From: Bubalus kerabau
Taxonomy: Eukaryota; Chordata; Mammalia; Artiodactyla; Bovidae
Length of the DNA: 64,000 nucleotides
Direction: 5' to 3'
Assembly (NCBI RefSeq): GCF_029407905.1
Contig: NC_073633.1
Coordinates: 28,348,501 to 28,412,500 of the forward strand
Shown: positions 11,329 to 23,470 of the stretch, piece after piece
Layout of the letters: the number at the start of each line of letters is the position of its first letter
Position numbering within the stretch: position 1 is the first letter of the stretch
Made by a program: the position numbers and the translations under genes
Notes under the pieces: model-generated
What the model saw: the letters and a program-made list of their open reading frames with translations, nothing else
Database searches by the model: none
What the model was told of the DNA's origin: nothing

Positions 11329-11407
11329 GCACAAACCTGGTATACTCTTTTCAGGAGAAGGTTATGTTGATTATGGTCGAATGGGGAATAATTGCATCAT
11401 ATTAACA

Positions 11408-11730
11408 AGAAGGAGATCCAACCAGTCCATTCTAAAGGAGATCAGTCCTGGGTGTTCTTTGGAAGGAATGATGCTAAAGCTGAAACTCCAGTACTTTGGC
11501 CACCTCATGAGAAGAGTCGACTCATTGGAAAAGACTCTGATGCTGGGAGGGATTGGGGGCAGGAGGAGAAGGGGACGACAGAGGATGAGATGGCATCACC
11601 AATTCGATGGACGTGAGTTTGAGTGAACTCTGGGAGTTGGTGATGGACAGGGAGGCCTGGCATGCTGCTATTCATGGGGTTGCAAGGAGTCGGACATGAC
11701 TGAGTGACTGAACTAAACTGAACTGAACAA
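11408..11730 (+). mobile_element. BovB 3' fragment shared with the paralogous unit
   Basis: BovB C-terminal codons (ISPGCSLEGMMLKLKLQYFG, HLMRRVDSLEKT) and the TGAACTGAAC tail. It sits at the same point, within ATTA(A/G)CAAG...GCATAGTTTT flanks, as the BovB at 32580, so it predates the duplication. Confidence 0.85.
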
Positions 11731-12829
11731 GGAGCATAGTTTTGCTGTTTTCTTTATTTGAAAGTGTGTTGTTAAAAGAGGTATAGATGGATGACCAGTT
11801 GACATAGAAGGTACTGGAATAGCTTTGTAGTGTCTCTACTACCTGGAAATCTATGACTCAGAATTTGTTTCTCTGTATTGTTCTGGGCTAGGGTTGGCCA
11901 TAAAAAGGATTGTGCAAGGTTTAGAAGGTAGTTGTCATCAAGTAGCCACATTTTTTTTTTGCCCTGCTGGTTGCTGCAGGGCTGCAGTCACTGTGCAACT
12001 CACACGTGTTGCTGCTGATCTGCTAGCTCATCTTATTGTTGACTTACAGCTCCTTAACCTCCAACCAGATCTCCTCCTCATCATCTCTCTGTCTTGGGCC
12101 AAATGTGCATGTAGCATGATGATAAATATCCACTTCTCCTGAAGGTCACTCACTACCGTGAGATTGAAGGAGGTGAGAGACAGACAAGTTTTTAGTGTGT
12201 TTTTGTGGGTTCCAGTCATCCTCATGGGTTCTAGTATGTCCTTAAATGTGTTTTTCCATGCTTTTATCCATATCCAATTTTCCTTTCCAAATGACACTCT
12301 AGTTGATTTAAAGTAAATTGAGGCTCAGCACAAGATACAAAGATAACAGCTTTGTATAAACTCCTCCACCAACTCTAGCAATTGCCTGAAAGTTCTGTTC
12401 CTTAAAATGAGTCTCTTATTCTGTATCACTGTGGTTCTACTTTTCTGATTGTAGCCTAACAGACACAAAACCTAAGAAGAAAAAAAAGATTAAAGAACTT
12501 GTATTCATGACAATTTCTGAAAATTAAACCCAGATTTATGATGTGAGATTTTTTTAGGTGCAGTTGCCACATTAAATTATTACAGGGCAAGTTTTCAAAT
12601 TTAGACAACTTTGCACATGTTCTGTATGATTGATATAAACTTTAAAAAATCAAGACTGAGAACATATTACTAGAAAGTTAGTTTGGACATCTGTTCCTAA
12701 GTGACTTAAAAGGAACTTCCAGACCACAGATTAAGCAACCACACAACTACCATTTCTGATCTGGGATCTGCAGGTGCATATTTCAGCTGGAGTTCTGCAG
12801 CAGGGAAGCTCTCTTTTATTAAACTCTGG

Positions 12830-12868
12830 GGTTTTTGTTTAGCTATTTCCATTACTTCAAGCACTGTG
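12830..12868 (-). other. Consensus recombination signal of TRDV1 copy 1
   Basis: Minus strand: CACAGTG (12862-12868), 23-bp spacer (12839-12861), ACAAAAACC (12830-12838). Both elements are exact consensus, so this is one of the strongest signals in the window. Confidence 0.95.
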
Positions 12869-13424
12869 AGCTCCCAGAGAGCACAGAAATACTCTGCAGA
12901 ATCTTCCAGTTGTAAGTCTGAAATGGTGAGGCTGATGGATTTACGAGCTTTCTGAAAATTTACAGAGTAGCGGCCATTCCTTGCATTCTGGCCAGAAGAA
13001 GCCTGACTAATAAGGTAAATCATCTCTCCATTGGGAAGCAGCTTGTACCAAAACATGTAGCTCCAGGTTGTTCCATACCGACAGTTCAGGGTGACTGACT
13101 GTCCCAGTTGACTGGATGTGTTTGGCTGGTCTTGAATAACATTCTGTGCCACACCAGATCCTGTGGGGAAAAAATCAGGAAACATAGCTGAAGTAATGAA
13201 CAAAATAATGTAAGAATTAGACTAATTTGGGACCCAAAGAAAACCCAAATTGAAATCATAAAAGTATGCTTTTCCCCAACCCTCCTTTCCTCCCCAAGTG
13301 CCTGTGAAGCACCATGCACCTGTGTGCAGTCTTTTCACCCTGAACACTCACACCCATGTTTGGAAGCATCCCTACCAGAGAAGGTGAAGGCCAGGAGCAC
13401 CCAGAGCAGGCTGGAGAGCGGCAT
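12869..13424 (-). CDS. TRDV1: T-cell receptor delta V segment, TRDV1 family, copy 1
   Basis: Germline V segment for a TCR delta chain of gamma-delta T cells. The leader exon is 13376-13424 (ATG at 13422-13424, MPLSSLLWVLLAFTFSG, donor GTAGGG). The V exon is 12869-13160 after a T-rich acceptor ending CCCCACAG, and splicing gives ...FSGSGVAQNV. Cys23 lies in VTLNCRYG, the Trp in MFWYKLLP, then NGRYSVNFQKA and LEDSAEYFCALWE with Cys104. This matches human TRDV1 (GRYSVNF, LQLEDSAKYFCALGE). CDR1 is short (about TTWSY), giving a 292-bp exon, 12 bp shorter than its paralogue at 34.1 kb. No lesion was seen and the recombination signal is perfect, so it should be functional. Confidence 0.92.
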
Positions 13425-13570
13425 GAGGCGTGGATTCCCCTGCACAAATGTGCTTAGTTTCTGCCTCAAGCTGAGAGTTCAGTGTCTTTGAGTGCCTGGC
13501 AGCACATATACATACTACCCAGTATCTGTGTGACTCCCCGCAACAGGATGTGGGGTTTTTCATGTTCATA

Positions 13571-13582
13571 GACCACGTGGTC
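13571..13582. promoter_or_regulatory. Palindromic E-box upstream of TRDV1 copy 1
   Basis: GACCACGTGGTC is a perfect 12-bp palindrome with a CACGTG core, about 150 bp upstream of the leader ATG. An Ets-like ACAGGATGTG lies about 25 bp closer to the gene. In the paralogue the site is CCACATGG and the palindrome is broken. Confidence 0.4.
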
Positions 13583-15403
13583 TGTGCACATATGGGGAAA
13601 AAGTCTGGCTCACCACAAACTTTATTTTGTCTACTTGTCTCTTCCTGGTAATTGAGTTAGGCAGATCCTGAAAAGGAGTATGGAAAGAAAATTAGTATTA
13701 AAGGTATGAGCTGAGGGGAACTGAATTTTAAACAAGTTGACAAAAATTGATAATCATTCAGTAAAATAATTTTACCAGCTCATTTAAGATAGAATTTAGT
13801 ATAGGCTATGAACTCTTTTTGTAACTTACTGGTCATTCATTTAACCTATACTTACCTTTCCTCCATTCAGAAACAATGACTTTTTTAAAATCCACAGATT
13901 TTCAGCTCTCTTGGTGAAAAGCTATTTTATCCAATATAATTAACTTATCTTTTTTTTTTTCCTTAACTGGGTTTTAGGGCTCTATTTAGATTTTTTAGTA
14001 AATAAAATTACTTTAACATGAAATGAAGAAACATCAGTTCTTCTGACTTTTAGAATCTATTCATTTGTATGTGTTTTTAAGAAACTGAAACAGGAATAAA
14101 ATATTGTTCTTTTGAAATTTGACATTGAATCTTATTAGACTTTGAGGAGGATCAGGATATTCAGTCTTGTTGCCTCTACGAGGAGAATTGTACTTATTAG
14201 ATCATGTGCCCTAGAATTGTATTGATGTCACTCTGAAAGCTATAAGATATTGATGAAGAAAATTGAAGATAATGCAAGTAAATATAAAAATATTTCATGT
14301 TCATGGGTTTTAAGAATAAACAATGTGAAAATGTCCTCTGAACCAGAGCAATCTATAGATTTAAGGCAACCCCTCTCAAAATAGTCATGGCATTTTTCAC
14401 ACAACTATAGCAAATAATCCTAAAATTTGTATAGAACCACAAAAGGCCACAAATAGTCAAAGCAATTTTGAAAAAAAAGAACAAAGTTGAAGGTATCACA
14501 GTCCCTGACATCAAAATATGCTTCAAAGGTGTTATAAAATAATCAGTAAAATCTTATAATAAATTTTAATTTGCATAAAAAATAAAATACACATTGCTGG
14601 CCAAAAAAACAGAGATTCAGTCAATGCAACAGAATAGGGAGTCCAGATTTTAACCCTTGTATACATGGTGAATCAATCTATAACAAAGGAGGCAAGAATA
14701 AGCAATTGGGGGAAAGACTGCTTCTTCTATATGTGGTGTTAGACAACTAGACAGCTACATGTTAAAGAATTAGAATATTTTCTCACAGCATATACTAAAA
14801 TAAACTCAAAATGGATTAGAGACTTAAATATAAGATCTGAACTCATAAATCCTTAAAGAAAGTATAGGCAATATGCTTTATGAGATTCATCTTTGCTATA
14901 TTTTTGTCTGTATTTCCTCAGGCAAGGACAAAAAAGAAACAACACAGAAAATAGGGCCTAATTAAATTAAAATATTTTGCACAGTGAAAAAAACCATTAA
15001 CACACAAAAAAGGCAACCTATCAAATGGGAGAAGATATTTGGAAGTTATTGGTCAACAAGGGGTTAATGTCCAGAATATATAAAAATATTTTTGCACACA
15101 ATATCAAAACCACAGGCAGAGGACATGATTAGGCATTTTTCCAAAGAACATACAGATGGTAAACAGACACATGACAAGATGTTCAACATCTCTAACCATC
15201 AGGTAAATGCAAATCAAAACCACAGTGAGATATCACCTCACTCCTACTTTGTCATGAATACTATCATGACAAAAATGAAAAATAATTGAGTATTGTCAAG
15301 GATGTGGAGAAAAGGGAAAACTTGTGTATTCTTACTGGGAAAGTAAGCTGGTGTAGCCTCTATTCAAAAGATTCCCCAAACCAATAAAAATATAGCCAGT
15401 AGT

Positions 15404-15478
15404 TATATATATATATATATATATATAGATATATAATAGTAGTAGTTTATATATAATAAATATAACTACTATATGATT
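15404..15478. repeat. (TA)n-rich microsatellite
   Basis: An ATATAT run and a related TATATAATA tract inside the L1. Confidence 0.9.
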
Positions 15479-15480
15479 CG

Positions 15481-15698
15481 GGGCTTCCCAGGTGGCTCAG
15501 AAATAAATAATCCACCTTCAATGCAGCAGACACAATTTTGATCCCTGGGTCAGGAAGATTCCCTGGAGTAGGAAATGGCAGCCCACTCCAGTATTCTTGC
15601 TGGGAAAATTTCCAGAGACAGAGGAACCTGGCGATCTATGTTTCCATGAGGTTGCAAAGAGTCGAACATGACTGCAATGACTTAGCATGCACATGCAT
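15481..15698 (+). mobile_element. Bov-tA type SINE inside L1
   Basis: Head GGGCTTCCCAGGTGGCTCAG, body to GTCGAACATGACTGC. L1 sequence resumes on the right side. Confidence 0.85.
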
Positions 15699-15870
15699 TA
15701 TACGATTCAGCAATTCCATTCCTGGGTATCTATCAGAAGAAAACAAAAACACTAATTCAAAAATATGTATGTACCCAAATGTTCACTGCAACATTATTTC
15801 CAATAGTGAAGATATATAGAAACAACCTCAGTTTTCACTCATACTAATGGATCTAGAAGATATATATGTG

Positions 15871-15871
15871 T

Positions 15872-15915
<44 letters not shown>
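15871..15915 (+). repeat. (GT)n microsatellite
   Basis: A GT run of about 19 units inside the L1 3' portion. Confidence 0.95.
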
Positions 15916-15917
<2 letters not shown>

Positions 15918-16374
15918 AATAGAATATTACTAGCCATAAAAAAGAATAAAATTTTGCCAGCTGGGAGAGCATGATAGACCTGGAGGATATCGCACTTAGA
16001 GAAATGTCAGATAGAGAAAGACAAATACTGTGTGCTTTCACTTTTATATTAAATCTAAAAGCAAAACAAATTAACAAATATAACAAAACAGAAACAGACT
16101 CAGACATATAGGGAACAAATTACTGGTTACTAAGGGGAAAGGGGTGGGTGTCGGGGTGAAATAGGTGAAGGGGATTAATAGGTAGAAACTTCCACTTACA
16201 AAATAAATAAATTAAAACTAGGTAATGTGCAGTGAAGGGAAAGAATCAACCCTGCCAAAAACTTGACTGTAGCCAGTGAAACTGATTTTACATTTCTTGC
16301 ATCCAGAACTGAAAGAGGATAAATTTGTTTCAAGTGATCAATTCATATATGAACACTGAACAGATATTTTCTGT

Positions 16375-16830
16375 TTGCTTTGCCCCAGTCATAGGATGAG
16401 ATGTGAGTATTTGCAATTTGCAAATGTGAGTAATTGCAATTGTGAGTTATTTGTATTTGCAATTATGGTAAGGCAGATTCGAATATTCTTGAGACACCCA
16501 ACTAAACTGGATAACATCTTTATTGGAGTCATTTTCTCTCCTTTTAGATCCTTTCACTTTTTATCATTTGGGTGTCCAGCATATTGTGTTTAAATATGTA
16601 TTTTAAATCTGTAGTCTTATCTAGATACTCTACTAGCTACAAGTCAGAGGTTCTAGTGCAGAGGGAAATATAGGAGATATTCAGAAGGGAAAAGACCAAA
16701 TCCCAAATTCATTAGGCCAAAAAGTGTTTGTGGTTAAAGCTGTCCTAGTGTAGGTAAGAAATACTAAACAGGGCAAATACCTGGTGACGGCGTCATGGTG
16801 TGACTGTGGCTGGAGGAGGGACTGAGCTGA
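16375..16830. repeat. Decayed paralogue of the TRAV22 downstream flank, V gene absent
   Basis: Matches 1-632 in order: ATAGGATGAGATG, GGCAG(A/G)TT, TTGGAGTCATTTTCTC, GCATATTGT, CTAGCTACAAGT, and TGTGACTGTGGCTGGAGGAGGG. At about 16828 the match stops. In the TRAV22 copy that same point is followed by the recombination signal and V exon. The SINE pair at 184-456 is missing here. Confidence 0.8.
16403..16464. repeat. Short degenerate tandem repeat, about 3 copies
   Basis: Related GTGAGT(A)-TTTGCAATT units, absent at the paralogous place near the left edge of the window. Contains the 10-bp palindrome ATTTGCAAAT (16416-16425). Confidence 0.6.
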
Positions 16831-18270
16831 GAAACAGTTATTTCCAATTTTATTGGAATGAAGAAGGAAAGAATTGGTTTGGATTTCAGTATTATTTCAG
16901 GGTATGAAGGCAGAAAGTTGACACATCTATTAATTTTAATGAATTTTTTACTTCTTGTAGATAGAAATTAAGTACCTTTCAAGAAAATTAATAGAAGAGA
17001 TCCTGGGTTAAGAAATGTGATGAGTGTGAGAAGTTTTGAAAAAGGTCACTGTAGGAATTGACAATTAGAAATGATTACAAAGAAAAAGAATACTTTCTTG
17101 GAAGCACTGTGGGTCTAGTTAGTGTTGGAGGTGATAACAATTTCAATGACACCAGTCTGCCCATCTGTGATTTTCTTGAACTCTGCTTTATCAAAGTATA
17201 CAAGAAAGTAGATTTTTTTGTAATTTGATCTTTATGATGACTGAACAGTATTCCATGGTATGTGTGTAATATAGTGTTTTGAATCGTTACCCCAATGAGG
17301 TACATAAGAAGGCAGATATTAATTCATGATTAGGAATTAATAAGATCATTGATATGACATGGAATTAACTCAAAACAATGAAGTTAGTGACTGAAGACTG
17401 ATTGAAGGAGGGCTGTGAAGTTTAGATATGGTAGAAAGAGAAATAAAAGATTGGAAACTTCTGAGAAATAATATAACAATAGAGAGATCTGGGGACTAAA
17501 TGATCATAAAGAGTCAAAGAACAAATGCAGCAGAAGTATATGAGTGTAAGAATCTGAGGATGCAAGATTTAGACAGGATATAAGATTTCAGAGGTGGAGT
17601 GGCATCTAACTGGAGAAGTATCACCACATTTTTTTGGAGTGTGGCCATGGGAGTTTGTGACTGAGAAGGATCCTAACTGATAGACTTCAGAGTTGATGAG
17701 TTCAGGCTTCTCTCTGAATTGTCCTCTCTGAATTAAATCAAGAAGAATTTTTGGTTACAGTAGAATCTTATGTGTTTACATCTTCAATATATAAGGAAGA
17801 GTGTGGCGGTGTCACACTGAATAATTCTCACAAACACACAGGATTGTAAGAGACAGTGCAGGGAGAGTTCGTAGAAGAGCAACTCTCTGAGAAAACGCTG
17901 AGCACATGTTTATTGGTAACTTGTCATGTAATCTTTAACTAAGAGCAGTAAAGCAAGACAGAGACCAGCACTCTGGGTTTAAGGAAGCTACCTTCTGGAG
18001 GTCTGCAGGAAATCACATGAGGGTCCTAAAGAAAGATCTTTGAAGAAAGGCGGGTTTTTTATCATGCAGAACAGCATCTTGAAATGCTGACCTGTCTGTC
18101 AACCAGAACATCTAACTTAAAGGCAGGGGAGAGCAAGCAAGGAAGAGGGAATGAGTAAGATTCAATTCCAGGAGACATTTCTGAGAAAACAGTAAAACAT
18201 GGTTCCCACGGAAGAGTGTCTGATGTTTATAAAGATGAGAGTGATAAAAGGAATAGGGAAAAGTAGGGGT
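16831..18270. other. No recognised gene
   Basis: Unique-looking sequence. No V exon, leader or recombination signal was found on either strand. Part of 17.8-18.2 kb could be an old LTR, but I could not support that. Confidence 0.45.
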
Positions 18271-18286
18271 AAAAAGCAAAGCCCCA

Positions 18287-19274
18287 GAAAAATAAATGAC
18301 CCAATCAAAAAATGGGCCAAAGAACTAAATAGACATTTCTCCAAAGAAGACATACAGATGGCTAACAAACACATGAAAAGATGCTCAACATCACTCATTA
18401 TCAGAGAAATGCAAATCAAAACCACTATGAGGTACCATTTCACACCAGTCAGAATGGCTGCGATCCAAAAGTCTACAAGTAATAAATGCTGGAGAGGGTG
18501 TGGAGAAAAGGGAACCCTCTTACACTGTTGGTGGGAATGCAAACTAGTACAGCCACTATAGAGAACAGTGTGGAGATTCCTTAAAAAAACTGGAAATAGA
18601 CCTGCCTTATGATCCAGCAATCCCACTGCTGGGCATACACACTGAGGAAACCAGAAGGGAAAGAGACACGAGTACCCCAATGTTCATCGCAGCACTGTTT
18701 ATAATAGCCAGGACATGGAAGCAACCTAGATGTCCATCAGCAGATGAATGGATAAGCAAGCTGTGGTACATATACACAATGGAGTATTACTCAGCCATTA
18801 AAAAGAATACATTTGAATCAATTCTAATGAGGTGGATGAAACTGGAGCCTATTATACAGAGTGAAGTAAGCCAGAAAGAAAAACACCAATACAGTATACT
18901 AACGCATATATACGGAATTTAGAAAGATGGTAACAATAACCCTGTGTACGAGACAGCAAAAGAGACACTGATGTATAGAACAGTCTTATGGGCTCTGTGA
19001 GAGAGGGAGAGGGTGGGAAGTTTTGGGAGAATGGCATTGAAACATGTAAAATATCATGTATGAAACGAGTGCCAGTCCAGGTTCGATGCACGATACTGGA
19101 TGCGTGGGTCTGGTGCACTGGGACGACCCAGAGGGATGGAATGGGGAGGGAGGAGGGAGGAGGGTTCAGGATGGGGAACACATGTATACCTGTGGCGGAT
19201 TCATTTTGATATTTGGCAAAACTAATACAGTTATGTAAAGTTTAAAAATAAAATAAAATTAAAAAAAAAAAAAA
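18287..19274 (+). mobile_element. 5'-truncated L1
   Basis: Encodes the ORF2 C-terminus (NDPIKKWAKELNRHFSKEDI, CWRGCGEKGTLLHCWWECKL), the 3' UTR and a poly-A tail. Flanked by CAAAGCCCCA at 18277-18286 and 19275-19284, the target-site duplication. Confidence 0.9.
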
Positions 19275-19284
19275 CAAAGCCCCA

Positions 19285-21178
19285 AAGGGTCAAAGACAAG
19301 AGTCTGTTTTTTTGGGGGGTGTGGTAGTGACAAGAATGCTGTTCTCATCTCTAAATTTGAAGTGTTTTAAATGAGGGAGGACCAGAAGTAACCACAAGCG
19401 AAAGAGCTCTATTACAAACAGTCATGTTTCAGTTAGGATATGCGGAAGAAATTTTTACAGGGACTACTGAATGTTTATTTTCAATAGAGTGAGGATTTAG
19501 AGGGCAAAGTAGAAAGCAGTGTGGGATGGTAAGAGGTAGTTAGGTCAATGTAGAAAATTAAACGGGTCAGACTCCTTGGTGAATCATTCCTCTCTTCAAG
19601 GAGTCAATCAGAGGTAGATGCAAATGTGCCTTCAAAGGTCCTAATACAGAGGAATGTGGCCAGAACCAGATCAACTGGTGCTCAGGTCTCTAAGAAGATG
19701 TCATAAATCAGTAAATTTTGGCTATCCCAGTGGATTATTTTCAGCAGTTTTCTTTTCTTTGTGTTCAGGAAATTGTCTTTTCTATGTGCCATATGTGTAT
19801 ACACTTGTTACTTGTTTCTTATAACCCTCTTACATCTTATCTACTTTGGGGCCAAGTCAATTTGAAATCACTTAGTATGCTGCACATTTCATGCAATTCT
19901 GATAGAATGGATTAGATATTCTTCTAATAGAATCAGTCTCTCAGATGTGCCTAACAGATGGAGTTTGTGAAACATTAGAATCCTCAATGTGGCATCATTC
20001 ACATCGTATTCTTGGATATTCAAAAAGACAGAAATTTGTCCTGGTGTGTAGGATGTGTAAATGGCTATGTTTATCATACTTTGGAAATAGTTTTGATTCT
20101 GTGAGTGAAATCTGAGGTAACAGATACTTGTACTGAAGTCTCGGAAAGTACAATGAGAGGTGCTCTAGCAGTTTCCAAAGATCAGGATATCCCTTCAGGA
20201 CACTTTTAGTCACCTTTCCCCTCATTTCCTCCTCTTCCCAGCTTTAGAGCTCACTTGCTTATTTCCTCACTTTGCTTTTCCTAAAACATATCTTTCTGTC
20301 TGTTTTATTTATTGAAGTGTTCTCAGTAATTAACATAGTACCTGATGAATAGTAGCTGCTTAATAAACATTTATTGAATAAAGAAATATTCTTGGCTGAA
20401 CATTTTACTGACAATTGCTAGGGATGCAATAAAATACAGAGGGCATGAGTTAGATCTTCTATAAAAATAGAAGAAAGAGTCAAAGGACATCACATGGGAT
20501 CTCATAATGAAGATAAGAATGTATTCCAAAATCCTTATTCATTCATGGACTCATCAAATTTTTCCTTCCTATTTACCTGTTTTCTTTCCTTCTTCCCACC
20601 CTCTCTCTTTTCCTTCCTTCCTTTTTTTATTTCCCATTCCTATCATTATTAAATGTGAAATTGGTCCCCAACTATTTTGTTAGGCTCTTCCTGTGAACTT
20701 CAGCTCATTCCAATACACACTTCTCTTTATCTCTGACATTCTTCATAGATTGTGATAAATGGCATAAATTTATGCTTGTTTTAATTTTTCTTTGAAAGTT
20801 TATTTATTTATTTTTAATTTTATTATTATTTACTTTACAATATTGTATTGGTTTTGCCATACATCGAATATTTTTAATTATTGTGTTTGTCATAAGGTGG
20901 TGGACACCAGATAGTTTGAAAGATTATGATTGCATGTAGCTAAATAGAGTCCCCTGGAAAGACGCAAGGAATTCTCCTAACTTTGCAAAAAAGAATAACA
21001 AAAAAATGTTCATTTAGACATCAGTTGATACTCATAGTCAGTGTGTTATCACAACTCTAAGTCAATGTAAATATAAACAATGCATATGATGATTCAGCAA
21101 TGTGCCCAAGGAAGCACAGTGCTTGTCAATCCTAAAGTAGTGAACCAATGTTATTAATAAAAAGCCTCTTCTTATATT
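19285..21178. other. No recognised gene, small L1 3' remnant
   Basis: Mostly unique-looking AT-rich sequence. About 20795-20868 resembles a minus-strand L1 3' end (poly-T/A-rich then ACAATATTGTATTGGTTTTG). No V motif seen. Confidence 0.5.
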
Positions 21179-21180
21179 GT

Positions 21181-21400
21181 GGCTTCCCAGGTGGCATTAG
21201 TTGTAAAGAACCTGCCTGACAGTGCAAGAGATATAAAAGACACGGGTTCAATCCCAGGATTGGGAAGATCCCCTGGAGTAGGGCAAGGCAACCCACTCCA
21301 GTATTCTTGCCTAGACTCCATGGACAGAGGAGACAGTCAGGATACAGTCCAGAGGGTCACAAAGAGTCGGACATGACTGAAACGACTTAGCATACATGCA
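21181..21400 (+). mobile_element. Bov-tA type SINE
   Basis: GGCTTCCCAGGTGGCATTAG head to CGACTTAGCATACATGCAC tail. Confidence 0.85.
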
Positions 21401-21691
21401 CATTGTGTATAGATAAAGTATATTTGGATTGTTAAAATAAAAAATACAGGTAATTTCCTGTTTGTGGAGGATGCAAGATATGTCTTCTCACTCTGTTGAA
21501 GTATGACCACTCCACTTTGTTTCAACTGCAGAAAAAGCTCCAGGACATTATTAAATGAAAATCAAAGGGCACAGTGTAAAAAATCCAAATAAATTCAATT
21601 TAATGGCAAATCATTTGGTCTGTCTGTGTGTACATATGTATGTATGTGTATAAATGTGTATGCAGTTGCATAAAGTGATGTGCAAAGATAT

Positions 21692-21902
21692 GTGTGTGTG
21701 TGTTCAATTGTGTCCAACTCTTTGCGACCCACTAGACTGTAGCCACTCAGGCTCTTCTGTCCATGGAATGTCTCAGGCAAGGATACTATAGTGAGTTGCC
21801 ATTTCCTACTACAGGGAATCTTCCTGACCCAGGAATTGAACCTGCCTCTGTTGTGTCTCCTGCATTGGCAGGCAGATTCTTTACCACTGCACCACCTGGG
21901 GT
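21692..21902 (-). mobile_element. Bov-tA type SINE
   Basis: GTGTCCAACTCTTTGCGACC to CCACTGCACCACCTGGGG, reversed. Confidence 0.85.
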
Positions 21903-22665
21903 TCAATTCAGTTCAGTGGCTCAGTCATGTCTGACTCTTTGCAACCCCATGGACTGCAGCAGGCCAGGCTTCCCTGTCCATCACCAACTTCTGGAGCTTG
22001 CTCAAACTCATGTCCATTGAGTCAGTGATACCATCCAACCATCTTATCCTCTTTCATTTCCTTCTCCTCCTACATTCAATCTTTCCCAGCATCAGGGTCT
22101 TCTCAAATGAGTCAGTTCTTCGCATCAGGTGGCCAAAGTACTGGAGCTTCAGCTTCAGCATCAATCCTTCCAATGAATATTCAGGACTGATTTCCTTTAG
22201 GATGGACTGGTTTGATTTCCTTGCAGTCCAAGGGATTCTCAAAAGTCTTCTCCAACACCACAGTTCAAAAGCATCAAATCTTTGGCACTCAGCTTTCTTT
22301 ATAGTCCAACTCTCACACCAATACATGACTATTGGAAAAACCATAGCTTTGACTAGATGGACCTTTGTCACCAAAGTAATGTCACTGCTTTTTAATATGC
22401 TATCTAGGTTGGTCATAGCTTTTCTTTCAAGGAGCAAGCGTCTTTTAATTTCATGACTGCAGTCACCATCTGCAGTGATTTTTGAGCCCCCCAAAATAAA
22501 GTCTCTCACTGTTTCATTGTTTCCCCATTAATTTGCCATGAAGTGATGGGACTGGATGCCATGATCTTAATTTTTTGAATGATGAATTTTAAGCCAACCT
22601 TTTCACTCTCCTCTTTCATTTTCATCAAGGGGAAGCCTTTCATCAGTGAAACCTTTCATCTGGGG
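21903..22665 (-). mobile_element. BovB LINE 3' fragment
   Basis: The minus strand encodes DFILGGSKITADGDCSHEIK, VVMYWCESWTIKKAE-like and WCWRRLLRIPWT blocks of the BovB polymerase C-terminus; the 3' tail is at 21903. Directly abuts a SINE. Confidence 0.9.
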
Positions 22666-23431
22666 AACTGTGAAAAAAAATATATGTGATTGTAATAAGC
22701 AGGCTGATACGATATACATTAAACTGTTAGAAAAGGACAGTGGGAGGAATCTCCTTCATTTGGTGGAATGAAGGAGATACAGCTATGAGCCTTCACTTTT
22801 GCTCTGCCTGAGACTTTTATGATGAGATGGATCTATGTGCTGCTTAGAGAATATAGAAAATGATGAAAACTCTTTATAGAGGCAGGACTTCTAGACAGAT
22901 TAAAAATAAATATTCACTTAGTTTTTGTTTCCTTAAAATTTTTTTTTATCACAAACATGTGTTCTAGAGTAATAACAAAATAACATTTCAGATTTTCCTC
23001 TGAGTAAGATCAATATGCAAGTGAAACAACTGTAATAATATGCGTTTCTGAGTATGGATTTGTCCTGGGTCCAAACGAAAGAAGCCTTTGGAACAGGAGA
23101 ATTATTTGTATTTTCCTTATCTTTTCATCTTTAACACACTGAAACCAACATTTTATTGACACGAGGAGGAGCCATGACAAACTATTAATACCTCTTCACT
23201 TTATTCCTGTGTTAAAATTATGATTCTTAGTTTCCTTATCATTCATAGCTACATCAACCAATGAAGCACTTCTTCCTTGTCCTCTTTCTCTTCTTTTCTT
23301 TATCCATCTTCTTCCATTTCCCTTCCCTTCATTTCCCTCATGTCTTACTGCTCTTCTGATTCTCCTTCCAAATGATTCTAGATTTGCTCTCGTGACGGCT
23401 CCCCCAACTCTGCCCCCCCATCTTCCCACCA

Positions 23432-23470
23432 GAGATACTGCACAGGTGCAGCCCCGTCTGTCCCAGTGTG
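23432..23470 (-). other. Weak recombination signal of TRAV26
   Basis: Minus strand: heptamer CACACTG (23464-23470), 23-bp interval (23441-23463), candidate nonamer CAGTATCTC (23432-23440). The nonamer hardly resembles ACAAAAACC and no better one lies at 22-24 bp. Confidence 0.6.

Larger units (their letters stand above)
9780..14222. repeat. TRDV1 duplication unit, copy 1
   Basis: Homologous to about 26620-35950 over most of its length outside indels. Matching landmarks are the left flank (TTTTCATGTTCATAAG), ATCATTCTTAATGAT, the BovB insertion, the TRDV1 gene and CTTATTAGATCATGTG at the right end. It lacks the 4.9-kb L1 of copy 2 (empty site near 9841-9862) and carries about 0.7 kb near 10.23-10.97 kb that copy 2 lacks. 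Confidence 0.85.
14230..16240 (+). mobile_element. Older L1, ORF2 3' part and 3' UTR
   Basis: Diverged L1 sequence: ACCCCTCTCAAAATAGTCATGGC, TCAATCTATAACAAAGGAGGCAAG, a HFSKEHTDGKQTHDK-like ORF2 piece near 15130, then the 3' UTR. It begins where homology to copy 2 of the TRDV1 unit ends. A SINE (15481-15698) and microsatellites interrupt it. Confidence 0.8.

Noticed and set aside
15404..16240. CRISPR-like or satellite repeat
   Set aside because: The repeats are plain TA and GT microsatellites inside an old L1; there is no repeat-spacer structure.
17800..18270. Possible solo LTR
   Set aside because: No paired TG...CA ends, polyadenylation signal or target duplication could be shown.
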